58,873 bases of DNA, from the NCBI GenBank assembly GCA_021777225.1, contig JAJYDQ010000016.1:1-58873 (forward strand), written 5' to 3'. The position numbers and the translations under genes were made by a program. Every line of letters starts with the position of its first letter. Positions within the stretch are counted from its first letter, which is position 1. This DNA is from Deltaproteobacteria bacterium. Its GTDB lineage: Bacteria; Desulfobacterota; Desulfomonilia; Desulfomonilales; Desulfomonilaceae. The notes under the pieces were generated by a model. The model saw nothing but the letters and a program-made list of their open reading frames with translations. It did no database searches and had not been told where the DNA came from. Below, in pieces: positions 42,519-51,881 of the stretch.

Positions 42519-43803
42519 AGATTCTCAGCTCCTTTCCTCGGGTTTCCGGCAATAGAGCGACAGCCAGGATCATGATGAAGTACGCCAATGCGGCAAAGAT
42601 TGCGATAGCGTCGCCGAGCGCAACGCTTACGCTTAAATATCCGACTAGTGTGGGAAAAAGAGCCCCTACTCCCCTCCCAAAATTGTATGAAAACCCCTGG
42701 CCGGATCCGCGTAATCGACTCGGGAATAACTCAGTAAAAAAAGCTCCAATTGGACTAAAAGACCCAGAAGCAAAAAATCCCAGCGGAAACCCCAATATTA
42801 ACATGACTGAATTACTGATTGGTAGATAGGCGTAAGCAATCACTGTGAAGAACGAACATACTGCGAAAAGGATGAGTGTTCTTTTTCGCCCAAGTTGATC
42901 AGAAGCGTAAGCGCTGACCATGTACCCAACAAATGATCCCACAATGACTACCAACAGGTATACGCTTGAATTTAAAATAGACAGACCTCGTACTGTTTTC
43001 AAAAATGTTGGAAGCCAGGTGGTGATAGCATAGTACCCACCCTGTACACCTACCGCCATTATGGCTGTAAGAGCTGTAATCTTTATGAAAGCGGGAGAGA
43101 AGATCTCGAGGAAATTAGATTTTTTTCCAAGATCCTTAACCTGTTTTCGGGTTTTTGTGAAAACCTCGGGTTCAGGGACTCGCCGACGAATGTAAAAAAC
43201 AAGCAGACCCGGAAGAATTCCCATCCAAAACATGTAACGCCAGGCAACTTCCTGAGGGAAAACAGAAAAGATGATAGCATTGAAAATTGCAGCCAATCCC
43301 CATCCAATGGCCCATCCGCCCTGCACGGTACCGACCGCCTTTCCGCGGTGCTTGGGGCGTATCATCTCACCAATCAGGACCGATCCCACTGCCCATTCTC
43401 CACCGAACCCAAGCCCTTGCAATCCACGAGTGATTAACAATTGCCAGAAGGAATTCGTGAACCCGCTTAAAAACGTGAAAAATGAAAACCATACAATCGT
43501 GATTTGCAAAACACGGGCTCGACCAAAACGGTCGGCCAGAAGACCTGCAATCCAGCCTCCTAAAGCCGAGATCAATAGCGCAGCCGTGCCGAGTAGACCG
43601 GCTTCGCCTGCGCTGATACGCCAGGCCGTGATCAGGCTGGGGATGACAAAGCTGTAAACCATTACGTCCATGCCATCCAGCGCCCAACCCAAAAAAGTGG
43701 CAAACAGGGTGTGACGTTCAGTAGGCGAGAGTTCGCTAAGCCAAAAAGTGGGCCGATTGCACGGTTTGGAATTGGATGTTGATGGCCCGGGGGATGCATG
43801 CAT
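42511..43803 (-). CDS. MFS transporter (aromatic acid/sialic acid:H+ symporter type)
   Basis: 430 residues, twelve predicted membrane segments. MFS signatures ADRFGRARVLQ between segments 2 and 3, and SDQLGRKRTL between 8 and 9; the WALDGMDVMVYSFVIPSL start and RGLQGLGFGGEWAVGSVLIG are typical of the AAHS/NanT-like acid symporters. First gene of the minus-strand catabolic cluster. The ~120 bases upstream separate it from decayed insertion sequences. Ligand unknown; an organic acid or lactone is likely. Confidence 0.87.
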   Translation of the reverse strand: MHASPGPSTSNSKPCNRPTFWLSELSPTERHTLFATFLGWALDGMDVMVYSFVIPSLITAWRISAGEAGLLGTAALLISALGGWIAGLLADRFGRARVLQITIVWFSFFTFLSGFTNSFWQLLITRGLQGLGFGGEWAVGSVLIGEMIRPKHRGKAVGTVQGGWAIGWGLAAIFNAIIFSVFPQEVAWRYMFWMGILPGLLVFYIRRRVPEPEVFTKTRKQVKDLGKKSNFLEIFSPAFIKITALTAIMAVGVQGGYYAITTWLPTFLKTVRGLSILNSSVYLLVVIVGSFVGYMVSAYASDQLGRKRTLILFAVCSFFTVIAYAYLPISNSVMLILGFPLGFFASGSFSPIGAFFTELFPSRLRGSGQGFSYNFGRGVGALFPTLVGYLSVSVALGDAIAIFAALAYFIMILAVALLPETRGKELRIYE

Positions 43804-43920
43804 AACGTGCTCCTTTTTTGAAAAATGGTCCTGACTTTGACAGCCTTTGTTGCGAAAACACTAGATATCACCAGGTTGATTTTTATCCGGGGCACTACTG
43901 TTTCTTTTTTATAGCGCAAG

Positions 43921-44277
43921 TCACGTCATTGGTCTAGGCGCCTCTGATCGTATAAGTCCGAAGATTTGATAAAGCCTTTACTGAACATCCGTGATTTTAG
44001 AAGGCATGATGTATTTCCTGTTGGTGGCCGTATCCATGAGTATACTGGCCTGGGCGTGTAACAGCTCATTTCTGATTTTCTCGAAGCTCATCGGTTCATA
44101 CTGACGGCGATCCTGTCCCTAGCCTGTCTGACAAGAGCGTATGTGATAAAGCAGATCAGAATGCGGGAGCGGATTCTCTCCGGCGTCCAGTGGTAAACGG
44201 GCCGCACCTTAAGATCATGCTTGCTTATCCTGAATGACTCCTCAATACGCCACAGCCCTCTGTGCCTAAGATTATCT
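43921..44277 (-). pseudogene. C-terminal remnant of an IS4/IS1634-type transposase
   Basis: Reading the minus strand gives LWRIEESFRISKHDLKVRPV and YHWTPERIRSRILICFITYA, the conserved end of IS1634-type DDE transposases, where IEESF carries the catalytic Glu. A frameshift near 44105 leads to MSFEKIRNELLHAQASILMD and MPSKITDVQ, then an in-frame stop, then RLYQIFGLIRSEAPRPMT to the final stop at 43921-43923. The N-terminal two thirds are absent. I could not define terminal repeats. Confidence 0.7.
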
Positions 44278-44404
44278 GGGTGGGCGAAAGTTCGTCAGTG
44301 TTGCTTATAACTCCGTGCAAGCCATACTAAAGAGGAATATGTAAAATCTTTTATGTAAATAGCCAATCTGGGTTTAGAACCAGCGCAAAGGAGCAAAGCC
44401 AATT

Positions 44405-45192
44405 GCCAATACCTGCGAACCGCTTGACGACCCCATCAGGGGCTACAAGAAACCGGAAGATCTAATAGGAGAAAACGGTTTACTAAAATAATTAACAAAG
44501 CGGTGGCTGGAACGTGCCACGCATTCGGAGATGACGGAACACCTGGGTTATGCCAGGAATGCGGTGGCCGAGAAGAATTCCCGCAACTCCATGAACGGCG
44601 CTTACCCGAAGAAGATCAAAGGCGAACTCTGCCAAATAGACATATCAGTCCCGAGGGACCGGAACTGAACCTTTGATCCTGTTATTGTCCCAAAGTGAGA
44701 AAGCCGTTTTACAGGCTTCGATAACAAAATCATGTCAATGTACGCCAAGGGGATGACCACCGAAGATATCCGGTCGCATCTAGAAGAGATGTATTGGGTT
44801 GATGTGTCGCCTACCCTCATCTCCAGGGCTACTGACACCATAATCGACCAAGTCCGTCTCTGGCAAAACAGGCCTTTGGATGACATATATCCGATTGTTT
44901 ATCTGGACGCCGTCAGGATCAAGGTCAAGCATAACGGCAGATAGTCTCCAAGACTGTATATGTGGCCACAGCCGTCACAATGGAAGGTGTCAACGATGTG
45001 CTTGGGATGTGGGCGGCCGAATCCGAGAGAGCGAAGTTCCAGCTGTCTATTCTCAACGAACTCAAAAACCGTGGATCGCTTCCCAATGACGAGGCCATGT
45101 TCAAACTTCTCTATCTGGCCTTGAGCAATATCTCAAAAAAATGGACTACGCCGACAAAAGAATGGAAATCGGCCCTAGATCAGTTAGCATAA
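44405..45192 (+). pseudogene. Decayed IS256-family (mutator type) transposase
   Basis: The reading frame begins TCEPLDDPIRGYKKPEDLIG and continues through LTKRWLERATHSEMTEHLGY and MSMYAKGMTTEDIRSHLEEM, the usual IS256 order. In-frame stops occur at 44489-44491, 44666-44668 and near 44696, a one-base deletion lies near 44940, and the stretch after LSILNELKNRG jumps directly to LPNDEAMFKLLYLALSNISK, so a large part of the catalytic domain is missing. Not able to move itself. With the IS1634 remnant it fills most of 43.9-45.2 kb; bases 44278-44404 and 45193-45330 hold nothing else I recognise. Confidence 0.8.
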
Positions 45193-45330
45193 TGTTCGAA
45201 AAGAGGTTGCCAATCTTTTGAAAACCGAAATTCCTTTTACACAATATTTTTTTGCAGGCTCTATTCGTTTATCCCTCCTCACCATATCGTAAAAATAATT
45301 GACAGGGACACTGCCCCTGCAAAACAAATT

Positions 45331-45741
45331 CTATTTCTGGGGAAGGCGGTCTTTTATCATTTCCCTTGCCTTGTCGATACCTTCCTCAGCCTTTTCCTTT
45401 AATTTCTCAGCTTCTCCTTTGGCCTTCTCGAACCCGGGAGCGGCCTTTTCTTTCAGTTTTTCGGCCTCAGCTTTCGCCTTTTCGATTCCTTCAGCAGCCT
45501 TTTCTCTCAGTTTCTCGATTGCGCTCTTCGGACAGGCTTTGGCTAACGCTTGCTCCGCCTGCTCTTTGCCGGTAAATGGTCCAGCTATTGTGTTGGCTAT
45601 CTTTTCTTGGGTCTTGACAACCTTACAGACATTATCTTTGCCCTTGATCACGACCCAACTATCGCCGGTGGCGAAAACAGCAACTGTTGTCAGCAAGATA
45701 ATGACGCCGATGAAAAGACCAAGAATTCGCTGAGTTTTCAT
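45331..45741 (-). CDS. Exported protein with three 18-residue coiled-coil repeats
   Basis: 136 residues. AGGAGATCTCC precedes ATG 45741; the signal peptide runs RILGLFIGVIILLTTVAVFA. A short domain (GDSWVVIKGKDNVCKVVKTQ, GPFTGKEQAEQALAKACP) with two cysteines is followed by three consecutive 18-residue units of the form EKLKEKAxxGxEKAKxEA, which should form a charged helix or coiled coil. No enzyme motif. Probably periplasmic. Function unknown. Confidence 0.7.
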   Translation of the reverse strand: MKTQRILGLFIGVIILLTTVAVFATGDSWVVIKGKDNVCKVVKTQEKIANTIAGPFTGKEQAEQALAKACPKSAIEKLREKAAEGIEKAKAEAEKLKEKAAPGFEKAKGEAEKLKEKAEEGIDKAREMIKDRLPQK

Positions 45742-45967
45742 GGAGATCTCCTTTGCACGAATTTGCAGTTTTATGAAACATCGTGGGCTGAACACCGATT
45801 ACCGAGAGAAATTTGCCACAGGCTTTTGGAATTGACAAGATCCTTTTGGCAATTATTTCAGAGCATTTGTCCGAGGTCTTTTCCGACGTTTAATTTACTA
45901 TGCTGCCAGGGCTGTGATAAGTAATTAATTTAAACGCTGAACAAGCGACACACGGAGGCATACGGAA

Positions 45968-46168
45968 ATGTTTGAGGAGTTTTACGCTTCAGAAACCGAC
46001 ACGGAAATCTACTCTGAAGCTGACATAGACCGATTCAATCTATACTTGGAAGAACGTCTCACCAGGATGGAGTTGGACCCGGATGTGAACTCTGATCAGG
46101 TCGCCCGGGAAGTGAAACATCTGTCCGATATGTATTTGACCTGCGATCCCGAAGAATGGCCTTTTTAG
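45968..46168 (+). CDS. Small acidic protein of unknown function
   Basis: 66 residues, strongly acidic (MFEEFYASETDTEIYSEADI at the start, CDPEEWPF at the end). GGAGG lies about 10 bases upstream of ATG 45968. No domain recognised; mostly helical by composition. It converges on the zinc-ribbon protein gene and has no obvious operon partner. Confidence 0.5.
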   Translation: MFEEFYASETDTEIYSEADIDRFNLYLEERLTRMELDPDVNSDQVAREVKHLSDMYLTCDPEEWPF

Positions 46169-46232
46169 GGTATCAGGGCCACATTATCGTTGCATCTCAG
46201 TTTTCGCTTGTAATTACTATGGCTACCCAGTC

Positions 46233-48323
46233 CTAGTTGTCGTGTGTTATTTGTTCGGTAAACCCCCCGTCTAGTATATTATTTCCGTTCGCTATGACCC
46301 AATCGAATATTTCGGCCTCATTTATTCGGACTTTAGCGCCTTTCTGGAGATCTTTGCGCAGTATGGGCACATTTTCCAAAAAGCCAACAATTGATTGACC
46401 CCGCCAGGCGTCCAACGATACCCACATCCACTCATATTGCCCATCATAAGCGGGGAACCCGATTTTGACCGCATGCACGTTATCACTCTTCAAATCAGAA
46501 TCCTGGAAGCTCTTCCTGAAAATGTCCAGATTGCTGCGTGCCTTGCGATGGGCTTCCAACATTTTGTGTCTCGCTGCCATTAGTTTCGGGTTGAGAATGC
46601 CAGCCCGGACATCTTGTGGCTTTAGGTTTATATTGTCTTTTTCCTGGCGCTCCTGACCATGACCACCGACACGATTAAACAATTTCAGAGCGTCACACAG
46701 AGCGTCTTCACTATCCGGCCTTTTCCCTTGTATGTAAGGGGCTATATGCAAACTCCCAGATGGAAAGTGTCCTTCCGAATCTGATTTACGGTATTCAAAA
46801 ACGCATGACACGGGAGAATCATGAAGGTTTATGGGTTGCGTTATTAGAGAGGATTGACTTCTCATATGTATCAGGGTTTCGCATACGTTCAATATGAGTT
46901 TGGCCGCTGCCCCTCCAAAACCCCTCGGCACGTCCTCAAGTTCAACATCCGGCAACCCAAATTTTTGCATCCCGTGACTGTGGGCCCACACCGCCCCATT
47001 TTCGTCCAACAACTCTATCAAAGTATTCGACTGGGCTAGATGGGAATCATCATTATACAGGTCTCTCTGCCAAGCTTTACACCCCCACAAAACATGTGAA
47101 ACAGCGTCCTGTATTACTCCTCCGGAAACATCCCTGATAGCTTCTACAAATTTGGTTAAGAAAATTACGTTCTCACGCGCCAATTCGGCGACATCCGAAA
47201 ATCTTATTCGGATGACCATCTGTGCGCTGTTAAGGGTATTTAAATCGACGGAATCCAGTTCGCGTGCGTTGAACTGGAGTAATTCTTCAGGATATTCAAA
47301 TAGCTCCATGGCTTCTTCACGAAGTATATAATCAATTGTAAGTTTTTGTCTGGCGATTAGCGTTTCAAGATTCTGAAGCTCACGAGACCTGTTTTGTCTA
47401 TTTAATGATTGTTGAAGAAAACTTCTTTTAAGCTCCTCCCAACTGGGAATAGTAGATGTAGGAGAGTACACCCAGTATTCGCAGTGACTCACCCACAATC
47501 CTGATTCCAGGTTTAGCGCCCCAGCGGCGTCGTCTTGCGGGAGCAGATTGCAATCTTTTGACCCGCGAAATGTGTTGAGTATATTGTTCCCAGGAGACGA
47601 AACAAGCGACCGAGCGCGGTTACTGATAGCTTTGAGGCCCTCTTTGCCGGACATTGAGAAAATTTTGTTAAATGGGACCTTTCCTCCCAGGATTGCCCCC
47701 AGACCAAGAGAACCCTTACCGTTTAGTTCCTTGCGCGCCTTCTTGATCGCCGGATTTTTGTTGTCCATACAAGGGTGGGAATCCAGAAGCCTACGAGCCT
47801 CTTCCTCCCTTCCCAACCGAACAAGCACAAGCCCGAGCCGGCCTATGTCATCGTCCTCCGCCTCAGAGCTCTGGTACAGGTTCAACCCTGTTTCAACAGC
47901 TTCTTCATATTTTTCCTGAGCCAAATATATTTTTAACAGCGCTTGCAGAACCTCCTTATCGTTAGGGTCCTCATGATAAAGCAGAGCCAGAAATTCCTCT
48001 GCCTTCTTGGGTTCTCCAACCGAAGCGTAGCCCAGCCCTAGAGCCCTGATACTGTTTTCCAGCGGGCCAAACTTTCGGAACAGCGACTCCAGAGCACACA
48101 CTACGTCTCTGTTTATCTCTCCGCCATTGAGTATTCGGCTCGAAAACGCGAGAATCTTGTGCCGAACCTCTTCGGGTATAGAATCGGTTTGAGCGGGCTT
48201 CCATGCCTTGGGAATCTTGGCATGGCAATGTGGACAATTGAGAAAATCTTCGGATATGTTTAAGAACCTTTCTTCTGAAAGGCTTTGAAGATAACCACAG
48301 TCGGGGCAACGGACCTGGACCAT
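46233..48323 (-). CDS. Zinc-ribbon/TPR protein with C-terminal DUF2314-like domain
   Basis: 696 residues from ATG 48323, which follows GAGGAG by 7 bases; a longer frame to 48422 has no such site. An N-terminal zinc-ribbon has two CxxC knuckles (CPDC, Cys6/Cys9; CPHC, Cys30/Cys33). Residues ~45-190 are TPR-like helices (LGYASVGEPKKAEEFLALLY, LAQEKYEEAVETGLNLYQSS). A long middle region is unknown, with AHSHGMQKFGLPDVELEDVP recalling DUF4261-type proteins. The C-terminus (YEWMWVSLDAWRGQSIVGFL, then KGAKVRINEAEIFDWVI) resembles DUF2314. No signal or membrane segment. Function unknown. Confidence 0.65.
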   Translation of the reverse strand: MVQVRCPDCGYLQSLSEERFLNISEDFLNCPHCHAKIPKAWKPAQTDSIPEEVRHKILAFSSRILNGGEINRDVVCALESLFRKFGPLENSIRALGLGYASVGEPKKAEEFLALLYHEDPNDKEVLQALLKIYLAQEKYEEAVETGLNLYQSSEAEDDDIGRLGLVLVRLGREEEARRLLDSHPCMDNKNPAIKKARKELNGKGSLGLGAILGGKVPFNKIFSMSGKEGLKAISNRARSLVSSPGNNILNTFRGSKDCNLLPQDDAAGALNLESGLWVSHCEYWVYSPTSTIPSWEELKRSFLQQSLNRQNRSRELQNLETLIARQKLTIDYILREEAMELFEYPEELLQFNARELDSVDLNTLNSAQMVIRIRFSDVAELARENVIFLTKFVEAIRDVSGGVIQDAVSHVLWGCKAWQRDLYNDDSHLAQSNTLIELLDENGAVWAHSHGMQKFGLPDVELEDVPRGFGGAAAKLILNVCETLIHMRSQSSLITQPINLHDSPVSCVFEYRKSDSEGHFPSGSLHIAPYIQGKRPDSEDALCDALKLFNRVGGHGQERQEKDNINLKPQDVRAGILNPKLMAARHKMLEAHRKARSNLDIFRKSFQDSDLKSDNVHAVKIGFPAYDGQYEWMWVSLDAWRGQSIVGFLENVPILRKDLQKGAKVRINEAEIFDWVIANGNNILDGGFTEQITHDN

Positions 48324-48488
48324 ATGATGACTCCTCAGAGGTCTGACACCTGGCGAACGTGAACCAGTTACGGCCACGATTAAACTTGAACAAAAACTTT
48401 CATAGTTTAGTTCAAATGTCAAATATTATATACTAATTTGGTGTATAGTGATATTTATTGAACAAGTGATCTTGTTGTAGGATTGTAA

Positions 48489-50342
48489 ATGTGTGGAATT
48501 ACCGGAATAATTGATTTTAAGAATCAACCCGTTGAGCAGATCGCACAAATGATGACGGATGCGCTGACTCACAGGGGACCCGACGCTGGAGGATTGTGCA
48601 AGTTTCAATCTTGTGCGCTCGGCCACAGGAGACTCTCAATTATTGACCTCACTGATTCGGCCAACCAGCCTATGCTGTCTGACGATGGGCTTACAGCTAT
48701 TGTATTCAATGGAGAAATATACAATTTCAAAGAGTTACGTGCTTCCCTGGAGTCTAGGGGCGTAAGATTTCGCACCAGCTCGGACACTGAAGTCCTTATT
48801 AGACTTTACATCAGCAAACAGGAGCAAATGCTTCCTCTTCTCAACGGAATGTTTAGCTTCGCAATCTGGGACGATAGGCGAAGGCGGCTTTTTCTAGCTA
48901 GAGACAGGATGGGTAAAAAGCCTTTATACTATTCACTCCAAGGAAAGAAGCTGTCGTTTTCATCGGAACTCAGTTCGTTACTGGAAAACCCTGAGATATC
49001 TCGAAGCATCGATCCACAAGCCATGTCGGAATATTTCCTTTACGATTTCATCCCAGCCCCGCATACCATTTTTGCCGGCATAAGGAAATTGCCGGCTGCT
49101 CATATGGCCGTTTTTGACGAATCCGGAATGACGGTATCACGATATTGGCTACCGCCAACTCCTGGTTTAGGCTTGAACTATAGGGCGTCCAAAGAGTCAT
49201 TGTTAACAACTCTCGCCGACTCAACCGAAAAAAGGTTGGTTTCTGATGTGCCCTTGGGAGCATTTCTCAGCGGGGGTGTAGATTCGACTCTGGTGACCGC
49301 TCTTATGGCGAAATCCGCAGCGTCACGGGTCAAGACTTTCAGCATTTCCTTTCCGGGCACAAGTCATGACGAATCAAGATGGTCCAGGATGGCGGCAAAA
49401 TCTGTAGGCTCAGACCACACTGAGCATAGGGTCAATTTCGATATAGAAGACCTCTTCCCCAGACTTGTAAGACACTTTGGAGAACCATTCGGAGATTCAT
49501 CAGCCATTCCGACCTGGCGTTTATGCCAGGAAACAAGGAAAAGGGTGACTGTTGCCCTTTCCGGGGATGGAGGGGACGAACTTTTTGGCGGGTACGAACG
49601 ATATGTAGCTCGTCGATACCAAAATATCTACGACTGCCTACCTACAGTCCTCAGGGAAAAAGTCATTGAGCCTATCTTGATGAGTACAAAGGCCACTACA
49701 AAATATTATGGTTTTAGTCTTACTAAGAAATTCAAACTTTTTATTGACGCGTCAACGCGCATAAGACGGGACCCACTTGCTTTAACTCCGCAGACATTCA
49801 CCAAGGATGAAGTCAAATTGTTAACGGGTTTAGTTTATAAACCTGAACTCGATCCGGCGATTGAGCAGGCAGAGCATTGTATGAATCTTGATCCCGTAAG
49901 CAGAATGATGTTCACAGATCTCCAGACGTATCTTGCTGAAGACATCCTTACCAAGGTAGATCGGATGAGCATGGCTCACGCCTTGGAGGTGAGAAGTCCA
50001 TTGTTGGACCACCGTGTTGTTGAGTTTGCCTGTCGGCTCCCAATACATTTCAAGATCAAAGGCCACACGACCAAGCGAATCCTTAAAGACGCGGCAAGAG
50101 GGATCATACCGGACGCAATACTGAAACGTTCCAAGCAAGGTTTTCAGGTACCGCTAGGGGAATGGTTCAAAAACTCATTGAAATCGTGGGCTGAACAACG
50201 TTTGTTCGCATATGAGCAAGGACTTCTTGATAGGAGGTCAATCGAAAAGATTTGGCAAGACCATCAAAAATCCCGGTCCGACAATGCCTCAAAAATATGG
50301 CTGATACTATGTTTCAATGAATGGAAAAACCAGTTTGGCTAA
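48489..50342 (+). CDS. asnB: Asparagine synthase (glutamine-hydrolysing)
   Basis: Makes asparagine from aspartate, glutamine and ATP, or amidotransfers in cell-surface sugar synthesis. Starts directly at Cys2 (MCGITGIIDF), the nucleophile of the class II glutaminase domain; LTHRGPDAGG and the synthetase P-loop FLSGGVDSTLVTAL follow, then SGDGGDELFGGY and the C-terminal KVDRMSMAHALEVRSPLLDH. 617 residues, typical of the AsnB/WbpS-like form. No polysaccharide genes adjoin it. Confidence 0.9.
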   Translation: MCGITGIIDFKNQPVEQIAQMMTDALTHRGPDAGGLCKFQSCALGHRRLSIIDLTDSANQPMLSDDGLTAIVFNGEIYNFKELRASLESRGVRFRTSSDTEVLIRLYISKQEQMLPLLNGMFSFAIWDDRRRRLFLARDRMGKKPLYYSLQGKKLSFSSELSSLLENPEISRSIDPQAMSEYFLYDFIPAPHTIFAGIRKLPAAHMAVFDESGMTVSRYWLPPTPGLGLNYRASKESLLTTLADSTEKRLVSDVPLGAFLSGGVDSTLVTALMAKSAASRVKTFSISFPGTSHDESRWSRMAAKSVGSDHTEHRVNFDIEDLFPRLVRHFGEPFGDSSAIPTWRLCQETRKRVTVALSGDGGDELFGGYERYVARRYQNIYDCLPTVLREKVIEPILMSTKATTKYYGFSLTKKFKLFIDASTRIRRDPLALTPQTFTKDEVKLLTGLVYKPELDPAIEQAEHCMNLDPVSRMMFTDLQTYLAEDILTKVDRMSMAHALEVRSPLLDHRVVEFACRLPIHFKIKGHTTKRILKDAARGIIPDAILKRSKQGFQVPLGEWFKNSLKSWAEQRLFAYEQGLLDRRSIEKIWQDHQKSRSDNASKIWLILCFNEWKNQFG

Positions 50343-50471
50343 TTCCGAATGGACATTCTAATTTGGGACGCCCTAAACGGTGCTGTTGCAATTTTAGGCG
50401 TCGCCCGGATTGACTTCGCAGAGTGTAGAGATTATACCGTTGCAAACTCGCGGTTTACCAAGGAGACTAAC

Positions 50472-50831
50472 GTGAAGAATACGGAAAACGGAGAAACTCA
50501 ACAGAAGGGGCGTTCAAATATCTCTTACGCAATTATGTCCCTTGTTTTCCCCGGCATGGGTCAGATTGTGCGAGGACGGGTCCTGGCAGGTCTACTATTT
50601 CTGCTAAACGTGATTCTGTATCTGGCGCCTCTTGCCCTGGTTCCACAAAACATCCAATATGATATTAAGACTCCTTCTCTGCTGATAGCCCTTATTTTGT
50701 GGGGTGGATCAGCTTTGGACGCGTTTTTGTATAGGAGTTCTTTTCTTATCATGGCTCTACTGGTATCACTGTTGAGTTTCGGAGCAGGTTTTTTTGGATC
50801 TTTCCTTATTCTGCCAAATCTCGACATATAG
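50472..50831 (+). CDS. Small inner-membrane protein
   Basis: 119 residues from GTG 50472, preceded by AAGGAG; a longer frame from 50349 lacks a ribosome-binding site. Four hydrophobic stretches, beginning [20 protein letters not shown], which resembles the TM2/DUF5683-like small membrane families (a proline-glycine turn followed by GxxxxG). No catalytic motif. It lies between asnB and the DppD-type ATPase, same strand. Function unknown. Confidence 0.6.
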   Translation: MKNTENGETQQKGRSNISYAIMSLVFPGMGQIVRGRVLAGLLFLLNVILYLAPLALVPQNIQYDIKTPSLLIALILWGGSALDAFLYRSSFLIMALLVSLLSFGAGFFGSFLILPNLDI

Positions 50832-50866
50832 TATCTACAAGCATTTGCGAGCTTATTTTCGAATTC

Positions 50867-51841
50867 ATGGTTAATCCTCTCCTTGAAATAAAGCGCTTGA
50901 AGGTCATTTTCAATTCTGACCGTGGATTGGCGGTCGCAGTCAACGATGTGAACCTTTCTCTGGATCGGGGCCAGGCGCTCGGGTTAGTCGGAGAATCAGG
51001 GTGCGGCAAAAGTGTAACCGCCCTGTCGATAATGAGGCTTGTCGCTTCACCTCCAGGGGTTATTGCGAGCGGAGAAATAATTTTTGAGGGCCGAGATCTT
51101 CTAAATCTGACCCCGTCGGAAATGCGTTCGGTGCGTGGCAACGACATATCCATGATCTTTCAGGAACCAATGACAAGCTTGAACCCCGTCTTCAAAATAG
51201 GTGAACAGGTTTCTGAAGTTTACCGGACCCACAAAAAAATGAATAGAAGACAGGCCATGGAAGCTTCGATTGAAATACTCAAGATGGTGGGAATACCTTT
51301 CCCGGAAGAAAGAGTCCAGGATTATCCTCATCAAATGAGTGGAGGCATGCGCCAACGCGTCATGATAGCCATGGCTTTGGCTTGCGATCCTAAGCTCATG
51401 ATAGCCGATGAACCCACAACGGCCCTGGATGTGACTATCCAGGCTCAAATTCTGGACTTGATGAACGAGATAAAGCATGAGAAGGAAACAGGTATCATTC
51501 TTATCACCCATGATTTGGGAGTGGTCGCAGAAATGGCTGACAAGATAGCTGTAATGTACGCTGGTTATATAGTAGAAGAAGCTAATGTAAAAAACCTTTT
51601 TGAGAACCCTCTCCATCCCTATACAATTGGTTTGCTAAAATCTGTGCCCAGAATCGATAAAGACGCCGTATCCAAGGGTGAAAAACTATACATGATTCCC
51701 GGAATGGTCCCGGACTTGGTCAACCTTCCCCGTGGATGTGTATTTCGTGAAAGATGTCCCGAGGCGGAGGACATATGTCTCAATGCTCCGATATTGGAAA
51801 GAAAGGCCTCTGGAACCCTTGTGCGGTGCTGGATGAGATAA
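50867..51841 (+). CDS. Oligopeptide/dipeptide ABC transporter ATPase (DppD/OppD type), orphan
   Basis: ATPase of peptide-type importers, 324 residues. Walker [17 protein letters not shown]-loop [12 protein letters not shown], signature [17 protein letters not shown], Walker [15 protein letters not shown]-loop ITHDLGVV. The C-terminal oligopeptide-binding extension contains [14 protein letters not shown] and a last RCWM Cys, four cysteines that bind an iron-sulfur cluster in some relatives. No permease or binding-protein genes are in the window, and the second ATPase (DppF) is missing, so it must work with components encoded elsewhere. Confidence 0.88.
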   Translation: MVNPLLEIKRLKVIFNSDRGLAVAVNDVNLSLDRGQALGLVGESGCGKSVTALSIMRLVASPPGVIASGEIIFEGRDLLNLTPSEMRSVRGNDISMIFQEPMTSLNPVFKIGEQVSEVYRTHKKMNRRQAMEASIEILKMVGIPFPEERVQDYPHQMSGGMRQRVMIAMALACDPKLMIADEPTTALDVTIQAQILDLMNEIKHEKETGIILITHDLGVVAEMADKIAVMYAGYIVEEANVKNLFENPLHPYTIGLLKSVPRIDKDAVSKGEKLYMIPGMVPDLVNLPRGCVFRERCPEAEDICLNAPILERKASGTLVRCWMR

Positions 51842-51881
51842 CTGCGTTATTGGTAGGGTAAATTTAAAAAGGAGTTTTTGG

